This document shows, in pieces, positions 49,983 through 59,338 of a stretch of DNA of 64,000 nucleotides. Source of the stretch: JBNKFV01 sp050289485 (GTDB lineage Bacteria > Pseudomonadota > Gammaproteobacteria > Pseudomonadales > Cellvibrionaceae); assembly GCA_050289485.1 (NCBI GenBank), contig JBNKFV010000020.1, positions 62,001 to 126,000 on the forward strand, written 5' to 3'. Made by a program: the position numbers and the translations under genes. Each line of letters begins with the position of its first letter. Position 1 is the first letter of the stretch. The notes beneath the pieces are model-generated. The model saw only the letters and a list, made by a program, of their open reading frames with translations, was not told the origin of the DNA and made no database searches.

Positions 49983-50417
49983 ATGAAATACCAATGCGCC
50001 CATTGCCAGGCAATCTTCGACGATGCCGATGCTCTGTGCGAAAACTGGGAAGACCCCAATCGTAATTTTATCTGCCCGCGCTGCAAAAATTACCTGCGCC
50101 GAGGCGAACCTGCCAAGCCTAACTGGCGGCAGCGAGTGGCCAATATTCGCGGCCGCCATCTTTTGTGGGTGTTGGCTTTCGCCTTGGGTATGGTACTGCT
50201 AAGCCGGCGCAGTAGCCTGCCTTTTGCTTTTCCCTATATAGCCACCTTGCTGGCAGCATTAGTGGTGATTATTCGCGGTTGGTTTACCGTTGACATTCCC
50301 AGCCCTACTGAAAAAGGCATGGTGGCAGAGCGTATTGCTGATACGGCGAGTTCTGCACCAGAGCGGGGCAAAGTGGTACAATTATTTTCTGATAAGCCAC
50401 CGAGGAATTTACATTGA
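49983..50417 (+). CDS. Zinc-ribbon membrane protein of unknown function
   Basis: 144 residues. An N-terminal zinc-ribbon with CAHCQAIF and CPRCKNYL (two CxxC pairs, residues 5-8 and 31-34) is followed by a basic linker and two membrane helices (LLWVLAFALGMVLL and FPYIATLLAALVVIIRGW), then a polar tail. No family recognised. It lies 16 bp after dcd and overlaps arfB by 4 bp, so the three genes probably form one transcript. Confidence 0.75.
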   Translation: MKYQCAHCQAIFDDADALCENWEDPNRNFICPRCKNYLRRGEPAKPNWRQRVANIRGRHLLWVLAFALGMVLLSRRSSLPFAFPYIATLLAALVVIIRGWFTVDIPSPTEKGMVAERIADTASSAPERGKVVQLFSDKPPRNLH

Positions 50418-50833
50418 GCGGTAGTGATATCATTCCGGCTGGTCGTGTTAGTCCGGCAGAGTATTCGTTTACCGCCATTCGTGCTCAAGGGGCGGGCGGG
50501 CAGAACGTTAACAAAGTATCCAGCGCAGTACAGCTGCGATTTGATATCAACGCCAGCTCATTACCACTTGTGGTAAAAGAAAGGCTGCTTGCCTCGGGCG
50601 ACCAGCGTATCAGTCGTGAAGGGGTGTTGGTTATCAAGGCACAAACGGCACGGACACAACTGAAAAACAAAATAGATGCAGTGCAACGGTTGGAAGCCCT
50701 GGTGGCTGCTGCATCGAAACGGGTTGCGCCACGTATCGCCACCAAACCCACCAAAGCCGCAAAAAAACGCCGGGTAGATGCGAAAACCCGGCGCGGTGAG
50801 ACTAAAGCTTTACGGGGGAAGGTAAAGCTATAG
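50414..50833 (+). CDS. arfB: Alternative ribosome-rescue factor ArfB (YaeJ)
   Basis: Peptidyl-tRNA hydrolase that frees ribosomes stalled on mRNAs without a stop codon. 139 residues: the release-factor-like domain has the catalytic GGQ in RAQGAGGQNVNKVSSAVQLR (residues 23-42), and the C-terminal tail (about 105-139) is strongly basic (TKAAKKRRVDAKTRRGETKA), as needed to enter the empty mRNA channel. It starts with TTG overlapping the previous stop. Two perfect hairpins lie in its last 65 bp of coding sequence (see findings). Confidence 0.94.
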   Translation: MSGSDIIPAGRVSPAEYSFTAIRAQGAGGQNVNKVSSAVQLRFDINASSLPLVVKERLLASGDQRISREGVLVIKAQTARTQLKNKIDAVQRLEALVAAASKRVAPRIATKPTKAAKKRRVDAKTRRGETKALRGKVKL

Positions 50834-50842
50834 CGAGTGACT

Positions 50843-51616
50843 TTATTGCTCTACAAACGCGCGCTCAATCACGTAATGGGCTTGGTTACCGTGGCGAGAT
50901 TCCTTAAAGCCGCGAGCGTCCAGAATCGCACAGAAATCTTTCAACATGCTGGGGCTGCCACACAGCATAAAGCGGTCGTCTTCAACATTGGGGTTGGGTA
51001 AGCCAATGTCGCGGAAAAGGCGGCCCGTGACCATCAGGTCGGTAAGGCGGCCATTGTGTTTAAACGCTTCGCGGGTAACCGTGGGGTAGTAAATCAGTTT
51101 CTCGCGTACCAGATCCCCAAAAAACTCATTGTTTGGCAGTTCATTTTCGATGTAATCGCGGTAAGCGAGCTCCGATACATGGCGCACGCCATGGGTCAGA
51201 ATGATTTTGTCGTACTGCTCGTAAATTTCCGGGTCTTTAATAATGCTCATAAATGGCGCCAGCCCCGTGCCCGTGCTAATCAGGTAAAGGTGCTTGCCAC
51301 CCAGCAAATGGCCATTGACCAGCGTGCCGGTGGGTTTGGTGCTCAGCAGAACTTCATCGCCCACCTGAACATTCTGCAGGCGTGATGTTAACGGGCCATC
51401 TGGCACCTTGATGCTGAAAAACTCAAGCTCTTCTTCGTAGTTGGCGCTGGCAATACTGTAGGCACGCATCAGCGGGCGACCTTCTACTTCAAGGCCTAGC
51501 ATGACGAAATGACCATTTTCAAAGCGCAAAGACGTGCCGCGGCTGGTGCGGATAGAAAACAGCGTATCGTTCCAGTGGTGTACATGGGTGACTCGCTCTT
51601 TAACTAGGTTTGCCAT
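50843..51616 (-). CDS. fpr: Ferredoxin-NADP reductase
   Basis: FAD enzyme that exchanges electrons between NADPH and ferredoxin or flavodoxin. 257 residues from ATG 51616 (MANLVKERVTHVHHWNDTLF), the family's normal N-terminus; the frame continues upstream to 51823 without similarity. FAD motif RAYSIASANYEEELEFF, NADP-binding STGTGLAPFMSII, and C-terminal CGSPSMLKDF. It is convergent with arfB and divergent from a LysR gene, as in pseudomonads, where such a regulator (FinR) controls fpr under oxidative stress. Confidence 0.95.
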   Translation of the reverse strand: MANLVKERVTHVHHWNDTLFSIRTSRGTSLRFENGHFVMLGLEVEGRPLMRAYSIASANYEEELEFFSIKVPDGPLTSRLQNVQVGDEVLLSTKPTGTLVNGHLLGGKHLYLISTGTGLAPFMSIIKDPEIYEQYDKIILTHGVRHVSELAYRDYIENELPNNEFFGDLVREKLIYYPTVTREAFKHNGRLTDLMVTGRLFRDIGLPNPNVEDDRFMLCGSPSMLKDFCAILDARGFKESRHGNQAHYVIERAFVEQ

Positions 51617-51730
51617 GTGTCTTACATCCTCTGCGTAAAAATCGTCAGAGTGCACTTTACTTGCTCCCTTTAAATCGGTAAAACGGGTAAATGTGATTAA
51701 CGTTATCGATTTATTGGATAAGGGGGCGCT

Positions 51731-52624
51731 GTGAGGTACAGTTTTCGGCAGTTGGAAGTGTTTCTGGCAGCTGCACACCATGAGAACATCACACGCGCGG
51801 CGGAGAGCCTGGCCATGTCGCAATCGGCCGCCAGCAGTGCGTTAAAAGAGTTGGAGTCTCAGTTTGACTTTCAGTTGTTTGACCGGGTGGGCAAACGCTT
51901 ACAGCTCAATGACTTGGGGCGGTCGCTGCGGCCTAAGGTGGAATCGCTGATGGAGCATGGTGAAGAGCTGGAGGCCTTGTTTCAGCAGCGGCGAACGCTG
52001 GGCGAGATTAAAGTGGGCGCCACTATGACTATTGGTAACTATATTGCAGTGGGCCTTGCCGCCGAGTTTATGGAGCAGCATCCGGAAACCCGCGTAGAAC
52101 TGGTCGTAGTGAATATGTCGACAGTAGCCAAAAAAGTGCTCAACTTTGAGTTAGATGTGGGCCTGCTGGAAGGTGAAATACAACATCCAGACTTGGATAT
52201 CTTACCGTGGCGGGAAGACGAGTTGGTGGTGTTTGCCCATCCAGACCACCCTTTGGCAAAAAAGACAGAGGTGTCAGAGCAGGATCTGATCGAGGCGCAA
52301 TGGATTGTGCGCGAGCCGGGTTCTGCCATGCGCCAGGCGTTTGAGCGTAGTATGCATGGCATCTTGCCGCAGCTGAATATTCGGTTGGAATTACAGCACA
52401 TTGAGGCGATCAAGCGTGCGGTAGAGGCTCAGCTGGGCATTGGCTGTTTGTCTAACATTTCCTTGGTTGAGGCCTTTGCCCGTGGGAGTCTGGTACCACT
52501 TAACGTGCCCCAGCGCGACTGGCGTCGGCAATTTCATGTGATATTACACAAGCAGAAGTATCGCAGTGCGGTGATTGAGCGCTGGCTAGCCCTTTGTCAA
52601 AAAACAGCCGGTCAAGTTGATTGA
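51731..52624 (+). CDS. LysR family regulator, FinR-like
   Basis: 297 residues from a GTG behind AAGGGGGC. The N-terminal helix-turn-helix spans RQLEVFLAAAHHENITRAAE then SLAMSQSAASSALKELESQF (residues about 6-45). The effector domain starts IKVGATMTIGNYIAVGLA and includes GLLEGEIQHPDLDILPW. The divergent arrangement with fpr, 114 bp apart, matches the Pseudomonas finR/fpr pair, so control of fpr is the likely role. Confidence 0.88.
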   Translation: MRYSFRQLEVFLAAAHHENITRAAESLAMSQSAASSALKELESQFDFQLFDRVGKRLQLNDLGRSLRPKVESLMEHGEELEALFQQRRTLGEIKVGATMTIGNYIAVGLAAEFMEQHPETRVELVVVNMSTVAKKVLNFELDVGLLEGEIQHPDLDILPWREDELVVFAHPDHPLAKKTEVSEQDLIEAQWIVREPGSAMRQAFERSMHGILPQLNIRLELQHIEAIKRAVEAQLGIGCLSNISLVEAFARGSLVPLNVPQRDWRRQFHVILHKQKYRSAVIERWLALCQKTAGQVD

Positions 52625-52705
52625 CTGACGTGTTGATAGAGTTGAGTTTTGGTCGCTGGCTGGTAGCATGCGCGCCTCCTTTCCGTTGAATTTTGTGTAA
52701 ACCCT

Positions 52706-53893
52706 ATGAGTGAATTACCCGCAAACGTTGATGTGGTTGTGATAGGTGCTGGTGCCGCCGGTTTAATGTGCGCACTGACTGCCGGTGGTCGCGGTCGGTC
52801 GGTACTGGTTATTGATCACGCGAACAAGGTGGGTAAAAAAATTCTTATGTCGGGAGGCGGGCGTTGCAACTTTACCAATCTCTATTGTGCGCCGGATAAC
52901 TTTCTCTCTGGCAACCCACATTTTTGTAAATCAGCGTTATCACGTTTCACACAATGGGATTTTCTTGGATTGGTAAACAAGCATCATATTGCTCACCACG
53001 AAAAAACACTGGGGCAACTTTTTTGCGATAACAAAGCCCATGAAATTGTCGATATGCTGGTAAAAGAATGCCAGCAAGCGGGGGTGAGAATTCAAACCCG
53101 TTGCTCCATCAATAGCATTGAACATGATCAGGTATTTAGCGTGAATACCGCAATGGGCACGGTAAAAGCGCAATCGTTGGTGGTTGCCACCGGAGGTTTA
53201 TCCATACCCTCCATGGGCGCTACCGGCTTTGGGTATCAAGTGGCAGAGCAGTTTGGTTTGCGTGTATTAGCACGTACTGCTGGTCTCGTGCCTTTTACGC
53301 TGAGCCAACACGATCTTGCTATGCTCTCGCCATTAACGGGCAGTTCGTTGCCTGTTGCCCTAACGTGCGGTGATACCACGTTTCGTGAAAGCCTGCTGTT
53401 TACGCATAAAGGCTTAAGTGGGCCGGCGATTTTACAGATTTCTTCCTATTGGCAACCCGGTGATAGTGTAACCATTGATTTATTGCCAAACATAAGGTTG
53501 AGCGAGTGGATAACCGAGCGGCGGGAGCAGCACCCGAATCAATTGCTATCAACAGCGCTGGCGCAGCATATGACCAAAAACATGGCGCAGTTATTTGTCA
53601 GCCTCTGGTGTGAAAATAAATCCTTGGCTCAGTACAGTAACAACGCATTGGCGGCATTGGATCAAGCGTTTCACCATTGGCGCATTATACCGTCAGGCAC
53701 AGAAGGTTATCGAACAGCTGAAGTTACTCTGGGTGGCGTTAGCACCGATGAGCTTTCTTCCAAAACTATGGAGGCTAAAAAGCAGCCGGGCCTGTTTTTT
53801 GTGGGTGAGGTAGTGGATGTGACTGGCCATTTGGGTGGTTTTAATTTTCAGTGGGCGTGGGCCTCAGGTCATGCAGCCGGGTTGTTTGTGTAG
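52706..53893 (+). CDS. BaiN/HI0933-type flavoprotein (YhiN family)
   Basis: 395 residues. N-terminal FAD-binding VVVIGAGAAGLMCALTAGGR, then the diagnostic KKILMSGGGRCNFTN (about residues 46-60), VVATGGLSIPSMGATGFGY in the middle, FTHKGLSGPAILQIS, and a C-terminal GEVVDVTGHLGGFNFQWAWA. The family contains BaiN and many uncharacterised NAD(P)/FAD-dependent proteins; the substrate is unknown. Confidence 0.92.
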   Translation: MSELPANVDVVVIGAGAAGLMCALTAGGRGRSVLVIDHANKVGKKILMSGGGRCNFTNLYCAPDNFLSGNPHFCKSALSRFTQWDFLGLVNKHHIAHHEKTLGQLFCDNKAHEIVDMLVKECQQAGVRIQTRCSINSIEHDQVFSVNTAMGTVKAQSLVVATGGLSIPSMGATGFGYQVAEQFGLRVLARTAGLVPFTLSQHDLAMLSPLTGSSLPVALTCGDTTFRESLLFTHKGLSGPAILQISSYWQPGDSVTIDLLPNIRLSEWITERREQHPNQLLSTALAQHMTKNMAQLFVSLWCENKSLAQYSNNALAALDQAFHHWRIIPSGTEGYRTAEVTLGGVSTDELSSKTMEAKKQPGLFFVGEVVDVTGHLGGFNFQWAWASGHAAGLFV

Positions 53894-54192
53894 CTGTTAG
53901 TGTATTCTCGAGCTATTTCTTGCCCGCCGAGGCGAATTTGTCGCGGGTAGGGTACGTTCAGCCGGGGATTGGCTCTGGAGCAGTGATCGCGCAACAGCGA
54001 GAGAATCTGAGGTTCCGCAAGGTTAAAAAAATCGTGTACGGCTGGTTACCCCGCAAGTGCTACCCAGTAAGCAGCAGTGAGTGAAGGCTTATGTTCGAAA
54101 AGACAGCGAGTCAGCTGGTTGATGTTGCTTGATCATTTGCTGAATTAAACCTAGGCTAAAATGAACATGTTGACCTTTTGAAGGGGGCATGT
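53894..54192. other. Intergenic region upstream of the decarboxylase gene
   Basis: 299 bp with no recognisable gene. A short frame continuing through it is an out-of-frame extension of the flavoprotein region. An AAGGGGG ribosome site lies at 54181-54187. Promoter hexamers of good quality and spacing were not found. Confidence 0.4.
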
Positions 54193-56100
54193 ATGGAGCC
54201 TGTCTGTTGTCATGTGGCCGTTGTGGGTAGTACTCCCTCAGTTGCTGAGCACTGGTGCGAAATCTTAAATACGTGCGTACGCAATAACGCCGCAGATCAC
54301 TCTGCCCCTTTTACGATAATTTTTGTGGCTTGCGGTGCGGTGCAAGCTGCCTTGCAGTTGGCCCGTGATGATGTTGAGTTGCAGAGTGTTATTATCACTG
54401 CGGGTGACGATAATAATGCCGCACAATGGGCGTGCGATATAAAAGCCATTCGTTCGGAGCTTAGCTTCTTTTTGCTCAGCACCACTGAGGGTATACCATT
54501 AGTGGCCCCTTTTGCAGGCAAATTTAGTCCACAAGATGCTAACGCGATAGGCGTCTTTAATGCCGTTCAACGTGAGTTGCAAGTGCAGGCTCAAACCCCC
54601 TTTGCAGATGCGTTGCGTGACTATATATACAGCGCGAAAGATTCCTGGCATACCCCCGGCCACAGCAATGGCGACAGCCTTCGCAATAGCCCATGGGTGG
54701 GTGATTTTTACCACATGTTGGGTGGAAATATCTTCAATGCAGATTTGTCGGTGTCGGTGCAAATGCTGGATTCACTGCAAGATCCTCACAGTGTTATTCG
54801 GCAGGCACAAGCATTAGCTGCGCAAACGTTTGGTAGTCAGCAAACGTTCTTTATTACTAACGGTACCTCTACGGCGAACAAAATTATCGTTCAATATTTA
54901 CTGGGTGGCGGCGGCAAAATATTACTCGACCGAGGTAGTCATAAGTCGTTGCATCATGCCGTGATCATGTTTGGTCTTAACGCGGTTTATTTAAATCCAT
55001 CGGTACAAGCGGAATATGGCTTATATGGGCCGGTTAGCAAGCAAACCATTTATGCCGCTATTGAGGCTAATCCGGATGCATCATTGCTGGCATTAACCTG
55101 TTGTACCTATGATGGTTTGTACTACGACCTGCAACCCATCATTCAGCGGGCGCATGCTAAAGGTATTAAAGTGCTGATCGACGAAGCTTGGTATGCTCAT
55201 GGCTATTTTCATCCCGCATTGCGACCCACGGCTTTGGAGTGCGGTGCAGATTATGTAACACAAAGCACTCATAAAATGCTGTCGGCATTTTCACAGTCGA
55301 GCATGTTGCATTGTAATGACCCTGATCTGAATACGGATCGGTTGCGCGAAAGCATTAATATGCACACATCAACCAGCCCTCAATATGCCATGATCGCTTG
55401 CCTCGATGTGGCACGGAAGCAGGTGCGGATGGAGGGCTATAAAAAAATATCACAGTGTCTGGATATTTCCCGGTACCTGCGTCAAGCAATTAACTGCATG
55501 GGCGTTTTTCGTGTGTTAACGCTAAACGATATGCTGGCAGATGATATGCGTAAAGATGGCATTCGGTTAGACCCTACTAAGCTTACGGTAGATATCTCAG
55601 CATCGGGTTATTCCGGTGAACAGTTACAAGGTTTGTTGTTTCAACACTATGGTATTCAAGTAGAAAAAAACACTAACCGCACAATTTCCATTCTTGTTGC
55701 ATTAGGTGCAACCGTGCCTAAAATGCAGCGGCTGATTGATGCATTAGAAAAAATTACGCAAACAGTAGCAGCTCCCCAACTTCACCGTATGGCGCCGTTA
55801 CCGTTGAGCAGTGAGATAATCTGCTTGCCTCACGCCGCCTATTTTGGCCGTACAGAAGAGCTGGTATTGGCGACCGATAAACGCCAGATTAACCTGGATA
55901 TGGTAGGGCGGGTGAGCGCCAATATGGTCGTACCTTATCCACCGGGCATTCCGTTGCTGGTGCCTGGGCAGGTGATTAACCTGGAGATTGCCGAGTACCT
56001 TTTGCAGTTAACTCAGTGTGCAGAACATTCAGAAATTCACGGCACATTATCTCGCGACGGTAATTTGTATCTTCGCGTGTGTCTTGATTTATCCCATTAA
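54193..56100 (+). CDS. Orn/Lys/Arg decarboxylase, class I PLP fold
   Basis: 635 residues. Residues about 15-130 look like the receiver-like wing domain. The catalytic domain has SWHTPGHSNGDSL, FFITNGTSTANKIIVQYL, LLDRGSHKSLHHAVIM, VLIDEAWYAHGYFHP and the PLP lysine K361 in QSTHKMLSAFSQSSMLH; the C-terminal domain includes VVPYPPGIPLLVPG. It decarboxylates ornithine, lysine or arginine; I cannot choose from motifs. At 635 it is about 80-100 residues shorter than E. coli SpeF or LdcC. A TTG at 54178 is in frame, but the AAGGGGG site favours the ATG. Confidence 0.9.
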   Translation: MEPVCCHVAVVGSTPSVAEHWCEILNTCVRNNAADHSAPFTIIFVACGAVQAALQLARDDVELQSVIITAGDDNNAAQWACDIKAIRSELSFFLLSTTEGIPLVAPFAGKFSPQDANAIGVFNAVQRELQVQAQTPFADALRDYIYSAKDSWHTPGHSNGDSLRNSPWVGDFYHMLGGNIFNADLSVSVQMLDSLQDPHSVIRQAQALAAQTFGSQQTFFITNGTSTANKIIVQYLLGGGGKILLDRGSHKSLHHAVIMFGLNAVYLNPSVQAEYGLYGPVSKQTIYAAIEANPDASLLALTCCTYDGLYYDLQPIIQRAHAKGIKVLIDEAWYAHGYFHPALRPTALECGADYVTQSTHKMLSAFSQSSMLHCNDPDLNTDRLRESINMHTSTSPQYAMIACLDVARKQVRMEGYKKISQCLDISRYLRQAINCMGVFRVLTLNDMLADDMRKDGIRLDPTKLTVDISASGYSGEQLQGLLFQHYGIQVEKNTNRTISILVALGATVPKMQRLIDALEKITQTVAAPQLHRMAPLPLSSEIICLPHAAYFGRTEELVLATDKRQINLDMVGRVSANMVVPYPPGIPLLVPGQVINLEIAEYLLQLTQCAEHSEIHGTLSRDGNLYLRVCLDLSH

Positions 56101-56140
56101 TCCTAAACAAACTGATGGCAAAAACTGTTAGCATTGTGTG

Positions 56141-57514
56141 ATGGAATTTATAACCACAATCGAACAGGCGCTGGCGGTTTTAGCTGGTATGTTATGGGGA
56201 CCACCGCTGGTAACATTGCTGGTAGGTGGCGGTGTCTTTTTTCTCTGTTATTCGCGGTTTTTGCCCTACCGGCATCTAGGGGAGAGCGTGCGGCTTTTGT
56301 TGCGGCGCGCCGATAGCAATGATCCGGGGCAACTGAGTCACTTCCAGGCATTGAGCACTGCCCTGTCGGGCACGCTGGGCATGGGCAACGTCTCGGGCGT
56401 GGCGATTGCTATCGCAGTCGGCGGGCCCGGCGCTATATTCTGGATGTGGGTTAGCGCCTGCCTGGGCATCGCCACTAAATTCTATACCTGCTCTCTGGCG
56501 GTGATGTATCGCGGTCAGGACAGCGAAGGCCAGTGGCAAGGCGGGCCTATGTATGTCATTCGCGAAGCCATGGGGCCGCGCTGGCGGCCGCTGGCATATT
56601 TCTTTGCCGTGGCGGGCCTGCTGGGTACGATGCCCATTTTCCAAATCAACCAACTGGTGCAGGTGCTGCGTGAGAGTATTGCCATACCCACCGGGTTTAT
56701 CAACGCAAACCAACATTTGCAGTTTGATCTTACGGTCGGCTGCATCCTCGCCGCCTTCGTATTGCTAGTCGCTTCAGGCCAACTAGCCCGACTGGGACGC
56801 GTTACCAGCTGGTTGGTACCCAGCATGGTACTGGGTTATTTACTGCTAACCAGCAGTGTATTAATCAACCACTGGCAACAAATTCCTGCTGCGTTTACTC
56901 TGATACTAACAGATGCATTCAGTGGCAAAGCTGCTGCTGGCGGGGTACTGGGAGCCGTTATTGTTACCGGTATTCAGCGCGCAGCCTTTTCCAATGAAGC
57001 GGGTATCGGTACTGAAGCTATGGCGCACGGTGCGGCTCGCACCAGAGAGCCGATCAGGGAAGGATTGGTCGCTATGTTGGGCCCGGTTATTGACACTCTG
57101 GTTGTCTGCACGTGTACCGCGTTAGTCATTCTGATTAGCGGCGTCTGGCAACAAGGTGATCACAATGGTGTTACGCTGGCTGCGCAGGCGTTTGAACAGC
57201 TTTTTCCTGTCGGCGGCGCCATCATTCTTGCGGTAGTGGTGAGTCTGCTCAGCCTGAGTACCGTTTTGACTTTCTGGTATTACGGCAGTAAATGTCTGGG
57301 CTTTTTAATTGGCGCCCGCTTTCAGCATTATTATATTTGGTTTTATCTTTTACTGGTGGTGGCGGGGGCTGTGGCGTCATTAAAACTGGTAGTCAATCTG
57401 ATTGACGCCATGTATGCGCTAATGGCCATTCCCACCATGACGGCGGCATTGTTGCTGGCACCAAAGGTCAATGTTGCGGCGAGGCGGTATTTTTCTACCA
57501 ATAAACACGGCTAA
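56141..57514 (+). CDS. Alanine/glycine:cation symporter (AGCS family)
   Basis: 457 residues, about eleven membrane helices. The family signature is present as FQALSTALSGTLGMGNVSGV (near 68-87) and GGPGAIFWMWVSACLGIATK, plus WQGGPMYVIREAMG and AAFSNEAGIGTEAMAHGAAR (about 285-304). It takes up alanine or a related small amino acid with sodium. It begins about 40 bp after the decarboxylase gene on the same strand, so the two may be co-transcribed. Confidence 0.93.
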   Translation: MEFITTIEQALAVLAGMLWGPPLVTLLVGGGVFFLCYSRFLPYRHLGESVRLLLRRADSNDPGQLSHFQALSTALSGTLGMGNVSGVAIAIAVGGPGAIFWMWVSACLGIATKFYTCSLAVMYRGQDSEGQWQGGPMYVIREAMGPRWRPLAYFFAVAGLLGTMPIFQINQLVQVLRESIAIPTGFINANQHLQFDLTVGCILAAFVLLVASGQLARLGRVTSWLVPSMVLGYLLLTSSVLINHWQQIPAAFTLILTDAFSGKAAAGGVLGAVIVTGIQRAAFSNEAGIGTEAMAHGAARTREPIREGLVAMLGPVIDTLVVCTCTALVILISGVWQQGDHNGVTLAAQAFEQLFPVGGAIILAVVVSLLSLSTVLTFWYYGSKCLGFLIGARFQHYYIWFYLLLVVAGAVASLKLVVNLIDAMYALMAIPTMTAALLLAPKVNVAARRYFSTNKHG

Positions 57515-57531
57515 GTTATTTAAACTTCTAA

Positions 57532-57560
57532 TTAGTGGGCATTGGCGCACCGCCCACTAA
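57532..57560. terminator. Stem-loop between the symporter gene and leuA
   Basis: TTAGTGGGC - 11 nt - GCCCACTAA, a perfect 9 bp stem 17 bp after the symporter stop and between convergent genes. There is no clear U-tract on the plus strand; on the minus strand the stem is followed by a short AT-rich stretch. It is a possible two-way terminator. Confidence 0.5.
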
Positions 57561-57676
57561 CAGACCATCCACACTATCGCCAAAAACGGCATGAGAAAGT
57601 TAACCTTGGGTATAAACGGCAGTAACAATAGCCTCAAAGATATTGTCACGCCACCGTTTATGAAATAACAGCGTTG

Positions 57677-59338
57677 TTACTGCGCGCGATTTACGCCATT
57701 GATTAAGGCTTTAATGGCGGCTGCCACAATGTTTTTGTCTTTCGCTACCCCAAATACCGGTTTGCCATTGTTCACTTTGACTTCTACGTAAGAGACTGCG
57801 GCTACGTCTGATCCTTCTCCAATGGCATGCTCGGTGTAATCAATCACGATTACTGGTGTATCAGTAAGATGACTTAACGCATTGGCTGCTGCATCAATGG
57901 GGCCGTTGCCGGTGCCCACCACGGTAATCACCTGCTCGCGATATTGCACCTCTATGTTGATGTCAACTTTATGCTCGCTATCGTCGTAGTTTTGCAGGGT
58001 AAAGTTTTTGTAGCTGTAGGGCGTACTCACCGCAAAATATTCCTGCTCAAACAGCTGCGCGATATCGCTGCTTTTAACTTCTTTGCCGGTTGTGTCACTG
58101 ACTTTTTGTACCACGGCGCTGAACTCGATTTGCAGTTTGCGTGGTAAGTGCAGGCCGGCATCTTGCTGCAATAAGAAACTGATACCCCCTTTGCCAGATT
58201 GGGCATTTACTCGCACCACGGCATCGTAACTGCGGTTGAGGTCTGCTGGGTCGATAGGCAAGTAGGGCACTTCCCACTGGCTGCCTTTTTCTTGCACGGC
58301 AAAGCCTTTTTTAATGGCATCTTGGTGTGAACCCGAGAACGCAGTAAACACCAATTCACCGGCATAGGGGTGGCGTGGGTGCACTGGTAATTGGGTGCAT
58401 TCTTCGACCAGTTTGCGCACCTGGTCGATGTTTGAAAAATCCAGCCCAGGGTGTACCCCCTGCGAATACAGGTTCAATGCTAAAGTGACCAAGTCTACAT
58501 TGCCGGTGCGCTCACCGTTGCCAAATAAGCAACCTTCTACACGGTCTGCGCCTGCCATTACTGCCAACTCTGCGGCGGCAACCGCAGTGCCGCGGTCGTT
58601 GTGAGGATGCACGCTGATAATGACCGAATCGCGTTGATTGATATTGCGGTGTATCCATTCAATTTGATCGGCATAGGTATTGGGTGTGTTCATTTCCACC
58701 GTGGCCGGTAAGTTCAAGATCATTTTTTTCTCTGGCGTAGGTTGCCAGATGGCAATCACCTCATCGCACACTTCTTTGACAAAATCGATTTCGGTGCTCG
58801 AGAATACCTCTGGTGAATACTGAAAAGTCCAGTCTATTTCCGGTGCTTTTTGGGTTAAGTCTTTGCACCACTGTGTACCTTGCAGGGCTACTGCTTTAAC
58901 GCCCGCTTTGTCGGTTTTGTACACGATTTTTCTAAAGGCTGGTGCCAGCGGGTTGTACATATGCAAGATGGCTTGTTTAGCACCGCGTAAACTCTCTACG
59001 GTTTTTTCGATTAGGTCGAAGCGGGCTTGTACCAATACTTCGATGGTGACATCGTCGGGAATATGGTTACCCTCAATCAGTAAACGGGTGAACTGGTAGT
59101 CGATATCGCTGGCGGACGGGAAGCCGATTTCGATTTCTTTAAAGCCAATGGCGACCAGTTCTTTGAAAAGTCTCAACTTGGTTTCAACCGACATGGGGTC
59201 GATCAGTGCTTGGTTACCATCGCGCAGGTCGGTGCTCATCCAAATAGGTGGCTTGGCGATATGCTTATTGGGCCACTGGCGGTCGGGCAATTGCACGGCG
59301 ACAAAGCGCTGATATTTCGTGGCGGGGTTGGTAACCAT
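57677..59338 (-). CDS. leuA: 2-isopropylmalate synthase
   Basis: First committed step of leucine synthesis: acetyl-CoA plus 2-oxoisovalerate. 553 residues from ATG 59338 (MVTNPATKYQRFVAVQLPDR), the LeuA2 form. Signatures: STDLRDGNQALIDPMSVETK (metal-binding start of the barrel), VHPHNDRGTAVAAAELAVMAG, and EGCLFGNGERTGNVDLVTLA. Residues from about 430 form the C-terminal leucine-sensing regulatory domain. An in-frame upstream extension to 59452 lacks similarity. It is divergent from an Lrp-type regulator. Confidence 0.96.
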   Translation of the reverse strand: MVTNPATKYQRFVAVQLPDRQWPNKHIAKPPIWMSTDLRDGNQALIDPMSVETKLRLFKELVAIGFKEIEIGFPSASDIDYQFTRLLIEGNHIPDDVTIEVLVQARFDLIEKTVESLRGAKQAILHMYNPLAPAFRKIVYKTDKAGVKAVALQGTQWCKDLTQKAPEIDWTFQYSPEVFSSTEIDFVKEVCDEVIAIWQPTPEKKMILNLPATVEMNTPNTYADQIEWIHRNINQRDSVIISVHPHNDRGTAVAAAELAVMAGADRVEGCLFGNGERTGNVDLVTLALNLYSQGVHPGLDFSNIDQVRKLVEECTQLPVHPRHPYAGELVFTAFSGSHQDAIKKGFAVQEKGSQWEVPYLPIDPADLNRSYDAVVRVNAQSGKGGISFLLQQDAGLHLPRKLQIEFSAVVQKVSDTTGKEVKSSDIAQLFEQEYFAVSTPYSYKNFTLQNYDDSEHKVDINIEVQYREQVITVVGTGNGPIDAAANALSHLTDTPVIVIDYTEHAIGEGSDVAAVSYVEVKVNNGKPVFGVAKDKNIVAAAIKALINGVNRAQ

